Positions 19,394-27,297 of a stretch of 64,000 nt of DNA are shown here, one piece after another. A program made the translations under genes and the position numbers. Under the pieces are notes generated by a model. The model saw nothing but the letters and a program-made list of their open reading frames with translations. It made no database searches and was not told where the DNA came from. The stretch is from WHSW01 sp963742205 (lineage in GTDB: Bacteria > Actinomycetota > Thermoleophilia > Solirubrobacterales > 70-9): assembly GCA_963742205.1 (NCBI GenBank), contig CAVUKZ010000010.1, positions 418,649 through 482,648 on the forward strand, written 5' to 3'. Position 1 is the first letter of the stretch, and the number at the start of each line of letters is the position of its first letter.

Positions 19394-19675
19394 CTAGCGG
19401 CGCCGGCCGCGGCGCAGCATCATGAAGCCGCCGACCGCAAAGCCGACCACGGCCGCGCCGATGGCCAGCTCGCGGCTGTGCTCGCGCACCTGGCGCCGCC
19501 AGTCGGTGAGCTCGGTGACGCGGGTGCGAAGCTGCTCCATCGAGTTCGAGAGCTCGTGGCGCTGGCGCTCGATGTCGGCGCGGATCTCGGCGGAGCTGCG
19601 TCCCGGAGCGCCGGCGGCCTGCCGCGCGACCGGCTCGCCGGCACCGCTGTAGAGCTCGGTGTCCCGGCTGCTCAC
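19394..19675 (-). CDS. DUF3618 membrane protein
   Basis: 93 residues. RSSAEIRADIERQRHELSNS is the DUF3618 helix, followed by an amphipathic segment (LRTRVTELTDWRRQVREHS) and one C-terminal membrane helix (ELAIGAAVVGFAVGGFMML) ending in an Arg-rich cytoplasmic tail. Function is unknown. Last gene of a three-gene operon whose members overlap by four bases; here ATGA at 19675-19672. Confidence 0.75.
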   Translation of the reverse strand: MSSRDTELYSGAGEPVARQAAGAPGRSSAEIRADIERQRHELSNSMEQLRTRVTELTDWRRQVREHSRELAIGAAVVGFAVGGFMMLRRGRRR

Positions 19676-20181
19676 GGCGTCGGCCCCTTCACCGGTGGCT
19701 CCTCAGTCGACGACGGTGGCGGCGGCGGCGGTGGCGGTGTCGCGGTCGGCTCCTTAGCGGCCGGGGTCGTCCCGGCCTCGAGCGTCTGCTTGATCCGCTT
19801 GCCCTCCTCGATCGCGAGGTCGGGGGTCGGCGGCGCGCCCTCCTGGAAGGCCTTTTGGGCGAGCTTCCCGGCGACGGCGGCGACGATGAAGAACACCACT
19901 GACTCGATCAGGAAGCCGGCCCAGAAGTGGTTGCCGAAGAACGCGTCGTTGAGCGCCCAGGCGATCGCCAGCATGAGCAGGATGAGGCCGAGGAACGCGA
20001 ACGTCCCGGCGCCGATCCCCACCGCGCCGCCGCGCACGAGGGAGTTGACCTTCTCGGTGACCTCGGTCTTGGCGAGCTCGATCTCCTCGCGCACGAGGGA
20101 CGAGACGCGCTCGGAGACGTCGAAGACGAGCTCACCGACGGACCGGTCGTCGTTCGGCCCCCGCGGGGGCTCGTCGCTCAC
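19672..20181 (-). CDS. Phage holin/DUF1469-like membrane protein (YqjE type)
   Basis: 169 residues from GTG 20181. SVGELVFDVSERVSSLVREEIELAKTEV is the soluble helix typical of actinobacterial Holin_X_3/DUF1469 proteins, followed by two membrane helices (~50-75 and ~85-110) and a low-complexity tail with ten or more consecutive prolines. Despite the family name these are chromosomal envelope proteins, not evidence of a prophage. It sits in the middle of the DUF4235-like/DUF1469/DUF3618 operon, with GTGA and ATGA overlaps. Confidence 0.72.
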   Translation of the reverse strand: MSDEPPRGPNDDRSVGELVFDVSERVSSLVREEIELAKTEVTEKVNSLVRGGAVGIGAGTFAFLGLILLMLAIAWALNDAFFGNHFWAGFLIESVVFFIVAAVAGKLAQKAFQEGAPPTPDLAIEEGKRIKQTLEAGTTPAAKEPTATPPPPPPPPSSTEEPPVKGPTP

Positions 20182-20312
20182 TCCGGCGGGTCCTCTCCGA
20201 AGATCCGCTGCCAGATCAAGGTCGCGACGCGCATCGAGACCACGCTGGCAAGCGCCCCGGTCCCGGCCACGAGCCCGGTCCACATCAGTCGCTTGACGAT
20301 CTCGTTGTCCAT
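20178..20312 (-). CDS. Very small DUF4235-like membrane protein
   Basis: 44 residues: MDNEIVKRLMWTGLVAG, then a single hydrophobic stretch with VASLVSMRVATLIW-like character, ending FGEDPPE. The pattern matches the first half of DUF4235 proteins (normally ~80 residues). Its TGA overlaps the GTG of the holin-like gene (GTGA, 20181-20178), the same coupling seen at the next junction. That overlap is the best evidence that it is real. Confidence 0.6.
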   Translation of the reverse strand: MDNEIVKRLMWTGLVAGTGALASVVSMRVATLIWQRIFGEDPPE

Positions 20313-20359
20313 AGCCTTGTCCACGTCAGCCGTCTACCCGCGGCCTGAGCAGTAAACCA

Positions 20360-20980
20360 TCAGTGGCGGCCGTTCGCGGCCCCAGCCTCGAGCCCGCGAC
20401 AGATCGTCTCCACCAACATCGCTCGGGCGCGGTCGAAGTCCTCCTCGCCGTCGGGGATGATCCCGAACACCCAGCCGGTGAGCAGCTGCTCGATCGCCCC
20501 GTAGAACCACATCGAGGCGAACTCCGGATCGACGTCGTCGCGGAAGCTCCCCGCCTCCTGCCCATCGCGCACGATCTTGGCGATCAGGTCGTAGGCCTGG
20601 CGGATCTCGGGCAGGTGGGTGAGCGTGAACGAGTTCGCCGCCCTCGTGACCTCGATGATGATCACCTTCATCAGCTCGGGGTCGTAGCGGTAGGAGCCGA
20701 TGATGAAGCCGGCGACCGCGTCGAGCTTGTCCCGCCCGGGGGTCTCGCGGGCGTCCGCCTCCTCGATCGCGTCGAGCAGCAGCGACCAGCGCTCGACGAA
20801 GAGCTCGTTGAGCACCTGGTCCTTGGAGTTGAAGTAGTGGTAGACGAGCCCGTAGGCGACGTTCGCCTCGCGGGCGATGTCGGAGACCCGGCAGGCGTTG
20901 AAGCCCTGGCGGGCGAAGACGCGGATCGCCGCGTCGAGGATCTGCCGCCGGCGGTCGACGGGCGGTGCCTTCGAGGTCAT
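20360..20980 (-). CDS. TetR/AcrR family transcriptional regulator
   Basis: 206 residues from ATG 20980. The N-terminal helix-turn-helix spans about residues 12-58 (RRQILDAAIRVFARQGF, then VSDIAREANVAYGLVYHYF). The C-terminal ligand domain resembles that of FadR/KstR-like repressors (TetR_C). It is the second gene after the nitrilase, with an ATGA overlap (20980-20977). A perfect inverted repeat upstream of the nitrilase is a good candidate for its operator, making the pair autoregulated. Ligand unknown; acyl-CoA would fit the C-terminal type, which is inference. Confidence 0.85.
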   Translation of the reverse strand: MTSKAPPVDRRRQILDAAIRVFARQGFNACRVSDIAREANVAYGLVYHYFNSKDQVLNELFVERWSLLLDAIEEADARETPGRDKLDAVAGFIIGSYRYDPELMKVIIIEVTRAANSFTLTHLPEIRQAYDLIAKIVRDGQEAGSFRDDVDPEFASMWFYGAIEQLLTGWVFGIIPDGEEDFDRARAMLVETICRGLEAGAANGRH

Positions 20981-21811
20981 CGGGTCACCCCGGCCGGCTC
21001 CGGCCACCTGTACGCGTCCGGGCGGCGGTTGGCGAGCGACGGCAGCGATGTGCGGATCTCCGCCTGCCGCTCGAGGTCGAGGTCTGCGGCGACGAAGCCC
21101 TCACCGTCCGCCGCCTCGGCGAGCACCGTTCCCCAGGGGTCGACGATCGCCGAGTGCCCGTAGGAGTCGTAGTGGGGCGGCGCCTTCCCCGACTGGTTCG
21201 GGGCCAGCACGAACGCCTGATTCTCGATCGCGCGGGCCCGCAGCAGCACCTGCCAGTGGTCGCGCCCGGTCGGGGTCGTGAACGCCGAGGGCACGGCCAG
21301 CAGTCGGGCCCCGCGCACGGCCAGGATCCGATACAGCTCCGGGAACCGGAGGTCGTAACAGACGCTGAGCCCCAGCTCGACGCCGCCGACGTCCGCCAGC
21401 ACCAGCTCGTCGCCGGGCTGCTCGCGCTCGGACTCGCGATAGCTCACCCCGCCGACGTCGACGTCGAACATGTGCAGCTTGCTGTACGTGGCCATGAGCT
21501 CCCCCGCGGGGTCGATCAGGCACGAGGTGTTGAAGAGCCGGTCGGCGCCCGGACGGCGCTCGGCGATGCTGCCGGCGAGCACCCAGATCCCGAGTTCGGC
21601 GGCCCACGAGCCGACGGCGCTCAGCGTGGGGCCGTCGAGCCCCTCGGCGCCGTGCGTCGAGCTCGCTTGCCGTCCCGAGCACGTTCCACTTCTCGGGCAG
21701 GGCGACGAGCTGGGCGCCGTCCGCCGCCGCTTCGGTGACCAGGCGCGCGGCGACCTCGAGGTTCCTGTCCTTGTCATTGCCCGAGTTGAGCTGGACCGCC
21801 GCGACTCGCAT
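20977..21811 (-). CDS. Carbon-nitrogen hydrolase (nitrilase superfamily), one frameshift
   Basis: About 277 residues from ATG 21811 (MRVAAVQLNSG). The Glu-Lys-Cys triad is complete: Glu40 in VALPEKW, Lys in YSKLHMFDVDV, Cys in LGLSVCYDLRFPE. The sequence is closest in style to Nit/omega-amidase and deaminated-glutathione amidase members. One extra base near 21665-21672 splits it after LGTASE; the rest continues as THGAEGLDGPTLS. All key residues are intact, so a sequencing error is likely. First gene of a two-gene unit with the TetR regulator. Confidence 0.82.
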
Positions 21812-21852
21812 CTCATCCGCCTCCGCTTCCCGTCCCCCGGTCGGGGGCCCGG

Positions 21853-21868
21853 TTGACTGACCAGTCAA
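21853..21868. promoter_or_regulatory. Candidate TetR operator
   Basis: TTGACTG and CAGTCAA form a perfect 7+7 inverted repeat with a 2-bp spacer, 42 bp upstream of the nitrilase ATG. Size, symmetry and place are those of a TetR-family operator, most likely for the regulator encoded as the second gene of this unit. Confidence 0.6.
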
Positions 21869-21894
21869 TCTAGACGATCGGCCCGGCGCCGCGG

Positions 21895-22308
21895 TCAGTT
21901 GCCGAGCAGCCAGACGACCAGCGTCGCGAGCACCAAAACCGCCTCGGTTCCCGCCACCAGAGCGATCGCGCCGCCGAGCGTCTCGGCGTCGAAGCCGCTC
22001 GGCAGTCCGATCAGCACGGCCAGCGCGAGCACTCCGAGGGTGACCGCCGCCCACCAGAGCACCGCGCGCTCCCAGCGCGCGTCGGCCTCGAGCGCGCCGC
22101 CCAGCCGTTGATGGATCGCAAACGGGGTCGCGAACAGGGCGCAGAAGAGCCCGACCGCGAAGGTGACCAGCCACGGGCTCAGCTCGTCCAGCGCCAGGTA
22201 CGGGCCGCCCGCGGCGCCCGCAAGGACCACCGAGACGACGGCGGTCGCGGCGCCGCCCACCAGGAACGCGATCGGCCGGCGGTCGTCTCGGGCCGACCCG
22301 GCCTCCAT
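21895..22308 (-). CDS. Small four-helix membrane protein, unknown
   Basis: 137 residues with four hydrophobic segments (about 13-33, 42-62, 83-103, 110-134) and almost no soluble domain. No family motif is recognised. Its start overlaps the stop of the SpoIIE-phosphatase gene (TGATG around 22306-22310), so the two are translationally coupled and probably function together, perhaps as a membrane partner of the phosphatase. That link is inference from the overlap only. Confidence 0.55.
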   Translation of the reverse strand: MEAGSARDDRRPIAFLVGGAATAVVSVVLAGAAGGPYLALDELSPWLVTFAVGLFCALFATPFAIHQRLGGALEADARWERAVLWWAAVTLGVLALAVLIGLPSGFDAETLGGAIALVAGTEAVLVLATLVVWLLGN

Positions 22309-24914
22309 CAGGGAATTGAGGTGGCCGACTGGACGCCACGCTCGAGCCGCACGCGGAGGTCGCCGTCCGAGCCGGCGCGGCGGATCGCGACCAGCGCGGC
22401 GTCGTCCTCCCGAGCTCGGGCGCCGAAGTCCGTCAGCGCGCCACGGACCCGCTCCACCGCGAGCTCGGGCGCGGTGGCACCCGCGAGCCGGTCGCGCAAG
22501 CGCTGGCTGCCGAAGCGCTCGCGCCCGTTGCCGCGCGCCTCGATCACGCCATCCGTGTAGAGCACCAGCTGGTCGCCCGGGCCGATCGTCACCGGAGTCG
22601 GCACCCAGGTCGGGTTTTCGACGACGCCAAGCAGCGGGCCCGGCTCGCCGACAGGTTCGGCGCGGCCCTCATGGAGCAGGATCGGGTGCGGGTGCCCGGC
22701 GAGGTAAACGAAGACCTCGGTGGCCGCCGTCGGCTCGTCCGGCAGGACCACCATCGCCACCGAGCAGAGCGCGACGTCATCGCGGCCGCGGAGCGCCTCG
22801 TCGAGGAGGTGCAGGCCGGCGACCGGGTCGGCCGCCAGGGTGCCCGCGGTGCGGATCGTGTACCTGGCCTCGGCGGTCACCGCCGCGGCGGCCGCCCCCT
22901 TGCCGGAGACGTCGCCGAGGACCACGGCCCAGCCGCCGGCCACCGGGAAGACCTCGTAGAAGTCACCGCCGACCTCGTTGATCTCACCGGCCGGCTCGTA
23001 CATCGTCGCGACCTCCCAGCCGGGCATGCTGGGGAGGCTTGGCGGCAGCAGCTCGCGCTGGAGCGCGTCGGCGACCCGCGCCCGCTCGTCGGCGATCCGC
23101 GCGTTCTCGATCGCCAGCGCCGCCCGGCGGGCGACCTCGGCGGCGATCTCGAGGTCGTTCTCGTCGAAGGCGCGGGAGCCGACCTCGTTGACGAACACGA
23201 GCGCCCCGACGACCGTGGCGGCGGCGGTCATCGGCACCGAGATCACCGAGCCCATGGCGATCTCCCGCAGGAGGCCGAGGTGCTCCTCGTCGGCCGCGAT
23301 CGAGCGCAGCCACTCGTCCGTGGGCTGGATCAGCTCGGGCTCGCCGGTACGCACCACATCGCCGATCCGCGACGGCACGTCGACCCGCAGCGGATAGCGC
23401 TCGCGCAGCGTTCGCAGCAGCGGCAGCCGGGACGGGTCCCGATGCGCCATCGCGACCCGCTGGAGGAGGCCGTCGTCGCGCGGGATTTCGATGGAGCACC
23501 AGTCGGCGAACTCGGGGACGAGCAGCTGCGGCACGCGCTCGAGCGTCCCCCGATAGTCCGTCGAGTGCGACAGCAGCTCACCGGTGCGGGCAAGCAGGCG
23601 GTTGGCGAACTCGGCGCGCTTCACATCGGTGACGTCCTCGATCGCGGTCACCGAGTACAGGACCTCGCCGGCGGCGCCCTCGATCGCGCGCGCCTTCGTC
23701 CGCGTCCAGCGCTCCTCCCCCGTCTCGAGGTTGATGGCGCGCAGCGTCTGCGGCTCGGAGGGCTCGCCGCGGAGCGCCCGCCGGCCCGCGAGCGCCTCCG
23801 GTGCAACCTCGTTGCCGCGCTCGTCGCGGATCGAGTACTTCTGACGGGTCGCCTCGGTGGGGGCCGAGACCGCGTCCTCGGAGGTTTCGTAGCCGAGCAT
23901 CCGGGCCGCGGCCGGGTTGGCGAACACGAGCTCCCCGTCGGCACCTTGGATCACGATCGCCTCATCGAGGATCGACATCACGGTGTCCATCCGCCGCTCG
24001 ATGCTCTCGAGGTCGGAAAAGAGCCCGGCGTTGTCGAGCGCCAGACCGATACGGCTGGCGAGGATCTCGCCAAAGCGCACGTCCTCGGCGTCGTACACGC
24101 GCCGCGACCAGGCGGTGATCAGGGTCAGGGCGCCGAGGTTGCGGCCCCGCGCGCGGATCGGGATCACGATCCAGGAACGCGGGTCCATCCGTCGCAGGAA
24201 CTCGAGGTCGTCCTCCGAGGTGGCCATCCGCCGCAGCTCCTCCTGCCCGACGTGCGGGCGCCACTGAGGGAGATGGCGCCACGAGCGCTCGCCGCGCACC
24301 AGCCACTCGGGCAGCGCCGGGGGCCGGCGACGGAGTCGGTCCTCGAACTCCTGGGCGTCCTCGTCGCCGCCGGCGCGGACGGCGATCCGCGATGCGCGGC
24401 CGCCGCCCTCGCGGATCGCGTCGATGATGCAGATATCCGCGAACGTCGGCACGACCACGTCGGTCACCCGGCGCAGCGTCTCGGCCAGCGGCAACGAGCC
24501 GTCGGCGACCGCGCCGACCGAGTCCAGCAGCCGCAGCCGCTCGGAGCGGCCCGCCCAGCGCTCGCGCAACCAGGCGCCGCCCACCGCGAGCGCGCCGCCG
24601 AGGCCGATCACGATCAGCCGCACGGCCTGCTCGGCGCCGCTGGAGTCCGCGTTCCAAATCGGGCTCGCCAGCGCCGCGCCGAAGGCGAGCAACGCGACCC
24701 CGGCCGTGACCACCGGGCCGGCGAGCATCGCGGCGAAGAAGGGTGCGGCGACGAAGGTGCCGACGATCGCGGCCGACTCGTTCGAGAGCGCGACGTCGGC
24801 GGCGACGCAGGCGCCCAGGGTGAGCAGGCCGGCGATCGCGCCCGTGAGGTCGTCGGCCAGGCCCCCTGCGGGCCCAGGCCGCCACGTGCGGAGTCTTCGG
24901 AGCCTCTCGAACAT
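22308..24914 (-). CDS. Membrane sensor PP2C (SpoIIE/RsbU-type) phosphatase with GAF and PAS domains
   Basis: 868 residues. Domain order: four membrane helices (~20-115), a GAF domain (~120-300), a PAS domain (~305-430, DEAIVIQGADGELVFANPAAARMLGY), a second GAF domain (~435-600) and a C-terminal SpoIIE phosphatase (~620-845). Metal-site motifs are present: EVGGDFYEVF, GDVSGKG, LYTDGVIEAR and EDDAALVAIR. Such enzymes dephosphorylate a STAS anti-anti-sigma factor in response to a signal, releasing sigma B/F. The STAS gene is divergent 111 bp away and a SigB/F gene lies 1 kb further. Confidence 0.9.
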   Translation of the reverse strand: MFERLRRLRTWRPGPAGGLADDLTGAIAGLLTLGACVAADVALSNESAAIVGTFVAAPFFAAMLAGPVVTAGVALLAFGAALASPIWNADSSGAEQAVRLIVIGLGGALAVGGAWLRERWAGRSERLRLLDSVGAVADGSLPLAETLRRVTDVVVPTFADICIIDAIREGGGRASRIAVRAGGDEDAQEFEDRLRRRPPALPEWLVRGERSWRHLPQWRPHVGQEELRRMATSEDDLEFLRRMDPRSWIVIPIRARGRNLGALTLITAWSRRVYDAEDVRFGEILASRIGLALDNAGLFSDLESIERRMDTVMSILDEAIVIQGADGELVFANPAAARMLGYETSEDAVSAPTEATRQKYSIRDERGNEVAPEALAGRRALRGEPSEPQTLRAINLETGEERWTRTKARAIEGAAGEVLYSVTAIEDVTDVKRAEFANRLLARTGELLSHSTDYRGTLERVPQLLVPEFADWCSIEIPRDDGLLQRVAMAHRDPSRLPLLRTLRERYPLRVDVPSRIGDVVRTGEPELIQPTDEWLRSIAADEEHLGLLREIAMGSVISVPMTAAATVVGALVFVNEVGSRAFDENDLEIAAEVARRAALAIENARIADERARVADALQRELLPPSLPSMPGWEVATMYEPAGEINEVGGDFYEVFPVAGGWAVVLGDVSGKGAAAAAVTAEARYTIRTAGTLAADPVAGLHLLDEALRGRDDVALCSVAMVVLPDEPTAATEVFVYLAGHPHPILLHEGRAEPVGEPGPLLGVVENPTWVPTPVTIGPGDQLVLYTDGVIEARGNGRERFGSQRLRDRLAGATAPELAVERVRGALTDFGARAREDDAALVAIRRAGSDGDLRVRLERGVQSATSIP

Positions 24915-25025
24915 CGCTTGCGCGGCGCGCCCCCCGCGGGAGTACCGCCGACCGCGTCAATGTACCGCCCAATCCCGCCCGCTAGGGGCCAGTTCAATCA
25001 CCTTTGGCACTAAGATGCCGAGCGC

Positions 25026-25388
25026 TTGACCGCGCCTTTCAAAGTCAGCGCTGAGTCCACCAGCGCCCTGCATACGGTCAGCGTGGCGGGGGAGCTCGAT
25101 CAGAGCACGGCTCCGGAGCTGCGCACCGCGCTCGCGTCGGCGTTCGGCGAAGCCCAGGACGGGGTGCTCGTCGACCTCAGCGACTGCAACTTCATCGACT
25201 CGACCGGCCTCAGCCTGCTGGTCGAGGCGAAGCGGCGGCTTTCGGAGGAGGACCGCCGATTTGGCGTCTGCTGCCCGGACGCCGACGTCCGCCGGCTGCT
25301 CGAGCTGACCGGGATCGATCAGGCCGTGGGCCTGTTCGACACCCGTGCCGAGGCGGAGGCGGCGCTCTCGAGCGGCTCGCCCGCCTGA
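25026..25388 (+). CDS. STAS-domain anti-sigma-factor antagonist
   Basis: 120 residues from TTG 25026. The STAS core is clear: VAGELDQSTAPEL (20-32) and VLVDLSDCNFIDSTGLSLL (47-65), where Ser59 is the expected phosphorylation site. In RsbV/SpoIIAA systems the unphosphorylated form binds the anti-sigma kinase and frees the sigma factor. Substrate of the divergent SpoIIE phosphatase is the natural assignment. No RsbW-type kinase gene is in the window. Confidence 0.87.
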   Translation: MTAPFKVSAESTSALHTVSVAGELDQSTAPELRTALASAFGEAQDGVLVDLSDCNFIDSTGLSLLVEAKRRLSEEDRRFGVCCPDADVRRLLELTGIDQAVGLFDTRAEAEAALSSGSPA

Positions 25389-25423
25389 CGAGCCGCCCGA
25401 GCGCGCCGCCCGCCCCGTTTCGC

Positions 25424-26005
25424 CTACCAGCCGACCGTCGCCTCCCGCTGCTCGGCGTGCACGCCCTCGGCGAACTCCTCGATCGCCTTCGCGCAGAAGG
25501 CCTCGAGATCGTCGGGCTTGCGGCTGGTGACCAGCCCGGAGTCGACGTGCACCTGCTCGTCGACCCAGTCGCCCCCGGCGTTGCGGATGTCGGTCTTCAG
25601 GCTGGGCCACGAGGTCAGGGTGCGGCCCTCGACGACGCCGGCCTCGACCAGCGTCCACGGCGCGTGGCAGATCGCGGCCACGGGCTTGCCGGCCTCGAAG
25701 AAGGCGCGCGCAAACTCGACCGCCTCCGGCACCGTGCGGAGGATGTCGGGGTTGGCGACGCCTCCGGGTAGCACCAGCGCGTCGTAGTCCGCGGCGTCGG
25801 CGTCGGCGACCGTACGGTCGACGTCGAACGCGTCGCCCGGTCGAGATGGTTGAAGCGCCTGGACCTCGCCGGACTCCGGCGCGATCAGCTCCGGCTCGCC
25901 GCCGGCGCCTTTCACCGCCTCCCACGGGGTGGTCAGCTCGACCTGCTCGACACCCTCGTTGGCAACCAGGAACGCGACCCGCTTGCCGTCGATGCGCTCA
26001 CTCAT
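25424..26005 (-). CDS. DJ-1/PfpI family protein
   Basis: 193 residues. The nucleophile elbow AAICHAPW holds Cys113-His114. ALVLPGGVANPD (76-87) and LTSWPSLKTDIRNAGG further mark the PfpI/YhbO subgroup of stress-related glyoxalases, chaperones or proteases. Its ATG overlaps the stop of the sigma factor gene (ATGA 26005-26002), so it is expressed with the stress sigma factor; a general-stress function fits. Confidence 0.85.
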   Translation of the reverse strand: MSERIDGKRVAFLVANEGVEQVELTTPWEAVKGAGGEPELIAPESGEVQALQPSRPGDAFDVDRTVADADAADYDALVLPGGVANPDILRTVPEAVEFARAFFEAGKPVAAICHAPWTLVEAGVVEGRTLTSWPSLKTDIRNAGGDWVDEQVHVDSGLVTSRKPDDLEAFCAKAIEEFAEGVHAEQREATVGW

Positions 26006-26904
26006 GCTTCGTCCTTTCGTCGTCGGTCTGTTGCAATGCGGCTACCCCGCCGAGTCCCTCTGAGGCGGCCCGCGGCGCGCCCCGAGGACGCGGGGACCGG
26101 GCCCGGGTCCGGCTCGCCTCGGACCGCGGCCAGGAGCTTCCAGAGCGCCCGGCGGCTGATCCGCGAGACCTGCATCTGCGAGACGCCGAGCCGGCGCCCG
26201 ATTTCCTGCTGGGTGAGCTCCTCGTCGAAGCGCATCCGCAGGACCTGCCACTCCTCGTCGCTCAGCTCGGCGGCGTTCGATGCCAGGTCGGCCTCAACCC
26301 GGTCGAAGCCGGCGTCCGTGTCGCCGATCGCGTCGAGCCCGGTCGCGGCGTCCTCGTCCTCCGTGCGGCGGGGCGCGTCGAGCGACAGGGTGCGGCGCGC
26401 GTGGCCCGCCTCCAGCGCCTCGAGCACGTCCTCGACCGAGATCGAGAGCCGGCGGGCGATCTCGTTGGGGGTCGGAAAGCGCCCGAGCTCCTCGGTCAGG
26501 CGGCTGGTGGCGTCGTCGACCTTCATCGTGATCTCCTGGAGACCGCGCGGGAGGCGCACGTTCCAGACGTGGTCGCGGAAGTGACGCCGGATCTCGCCGA
26601 GGATCGTCGGCACGGCGAACGCCGCGAACCCACGACCGTGGCTCGGGTCGAACCGGTCAACGGCCTTCACGAGGCCCAGTCCGGCCACCTGGATCAGGTC
26701 GTCGAGCGACTCGGTCTGGCGCCGGTAGCGCATCGCGAGCGACCGCGCCAGCGGCATGAAGCGCCGCACGAGCTCCTCCCGCGCGTCGGGTGAGCGCGTG
26801 GCGGCGTACAGCCGCAGCAGCGAGTCCTCCGAACGCGCTCGCAGGGGCATGGCCCGCTCGTGCGGATGGTCTCGCGGGTCGCCGTCAGGCACCGTCGCCG
26901 TCAA
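26002..26904 (-). CDS. SigB/SigF-type RNA polymerase sigma factor
   Basis: 300 residues. Region 2 (~45-115) reads SLDDLIQVAGLGLVKAVDRFD then FAVPTILGEIRRHFRD, as in SigB/SigF. Region 3 includes FPTPNEIARRLSISVEDVLEAL. Region 4 includes LTQQEIGRRLGVSQMQVSRISRRAL. The start is TTG 26904, chosen because AAGGAGG lies 7 nt before it. A SigB-like promoter (27062-27086) faces the gene, consistent with self-activation. Together with the nearby STAS protein and SpoIIE phosphatase it forms a general-stress module. Confidence 0.9.
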   Translation of the reverse strand: MTATVPDGDPRDHPHERAMPLRARSEDSLLRLYAATRSPDAREELVRRFMPLARSLAMRYRRQTESLDDLIQVAGLGLVKAVDRFDPSHGRGFAAFAVPTILGEIRRHFRDHVWNVRLPRGLQEITMKVDDATSRLTEELGRFPTPNEIARRLSISVEDVLEALEAGHARRTLSLDAPRRTEDEDAATGLDAIGDTDAGFDRVEADLASNAAELSDEEWQVLRMRFDEELTQQEIGRRLGVSQMQVSRISRRALWKLLAAVRGEPDPGPVPASSGRAAGRLRGTRRGSRIATDRRRKDEA

Positions 26905-27061
26905 ACTGGTCCTCCTTGGGTTGAGTCGGTTACGTGAGCGACGAACCGTTCCCTCGATCCCGGGGGTGGGACCAAGTCCCTGCGGCGTGATCGCCCTCAG
27001 CTTTCGCTAGTGGCCGCGCCTGCTCTGAGCAAGAGACACGGCCCCTTGGGCATGAGAGAAG

Positions 27062-27086
27062 ATACCCGGCCGAACTCGGATCACTC
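27062..27086 (-). promoter_or_regulatory. SigB-like promoter facing the sigma factor gene
   Basis: On the minus strand GAGT, a 15-nt spacer and GGGTAT match the actinobacterial SigB consensus GNNT-N14-16-GGGTA(C/T). A start about 7 nt downstream would leave a leader of roughly 150 nt before the TTG at 26904. Confidence 0.5.
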
Positions 27087-27102
27087 CAGATCTCGAGAAT
27101 GC

Positions 27103-27128
27103 GTTTGAGTCTCGCCCTGTTTGGGTAG
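27103..27128 (+). promoter_or_regulatory. SigB-like promoter facing the SDR gene
   Basis: GTTT (27103-27106), a 16-nt spacer and GGGTAG (27123-27128) resemble the SigB/SigF consensus. It lies 170 bp upstream of the SDR gene at 27298 and points toward it. The last base of the -10 differs from the usual C/T. Confidence 0.42.
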
Positions 27129-27297
27129 CCTGAGCGTGGGACCAGGGTGTACGACCGGGGTCAACCCCCCAATCCCGGGAGTGTCGCGCCTCGCGTGCGG
27201 CGAATCCTGATCCCTCTCTGAGTGGTGTGCGACGGGCCCCTTCCAAGGGGTTCGTCGCTTATCCGGAAAACGAAAACCCGGTGGATAGGCTGGCGGC

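Larger units (their letters stand above)
26905..27297. other. 393-bp intergenic region between divergent sigma factor and SDR genes
   Basis: No coding region is supported. It contains two SigB-like promoter matches on opposite strands (listed separately) and has lower GC than its flanks. Nothing else was recognised. Confidence 0.6.

Noticed and set aside
19672..20181. Possible prophage remnant because of the holin-like family name
   Set aside because: No other phage gene is nearby, and these proteins are common chromosomal envelope components in actinobacteria.
22671..25013. Open frame of 780 codons opposite the SpoIIE phosphatase
   Set aside because: The minus-strand product has complete GAF, PAS and SpoIIE motifs; the opposite frame is Arg/Gly/Asp-rich noise.
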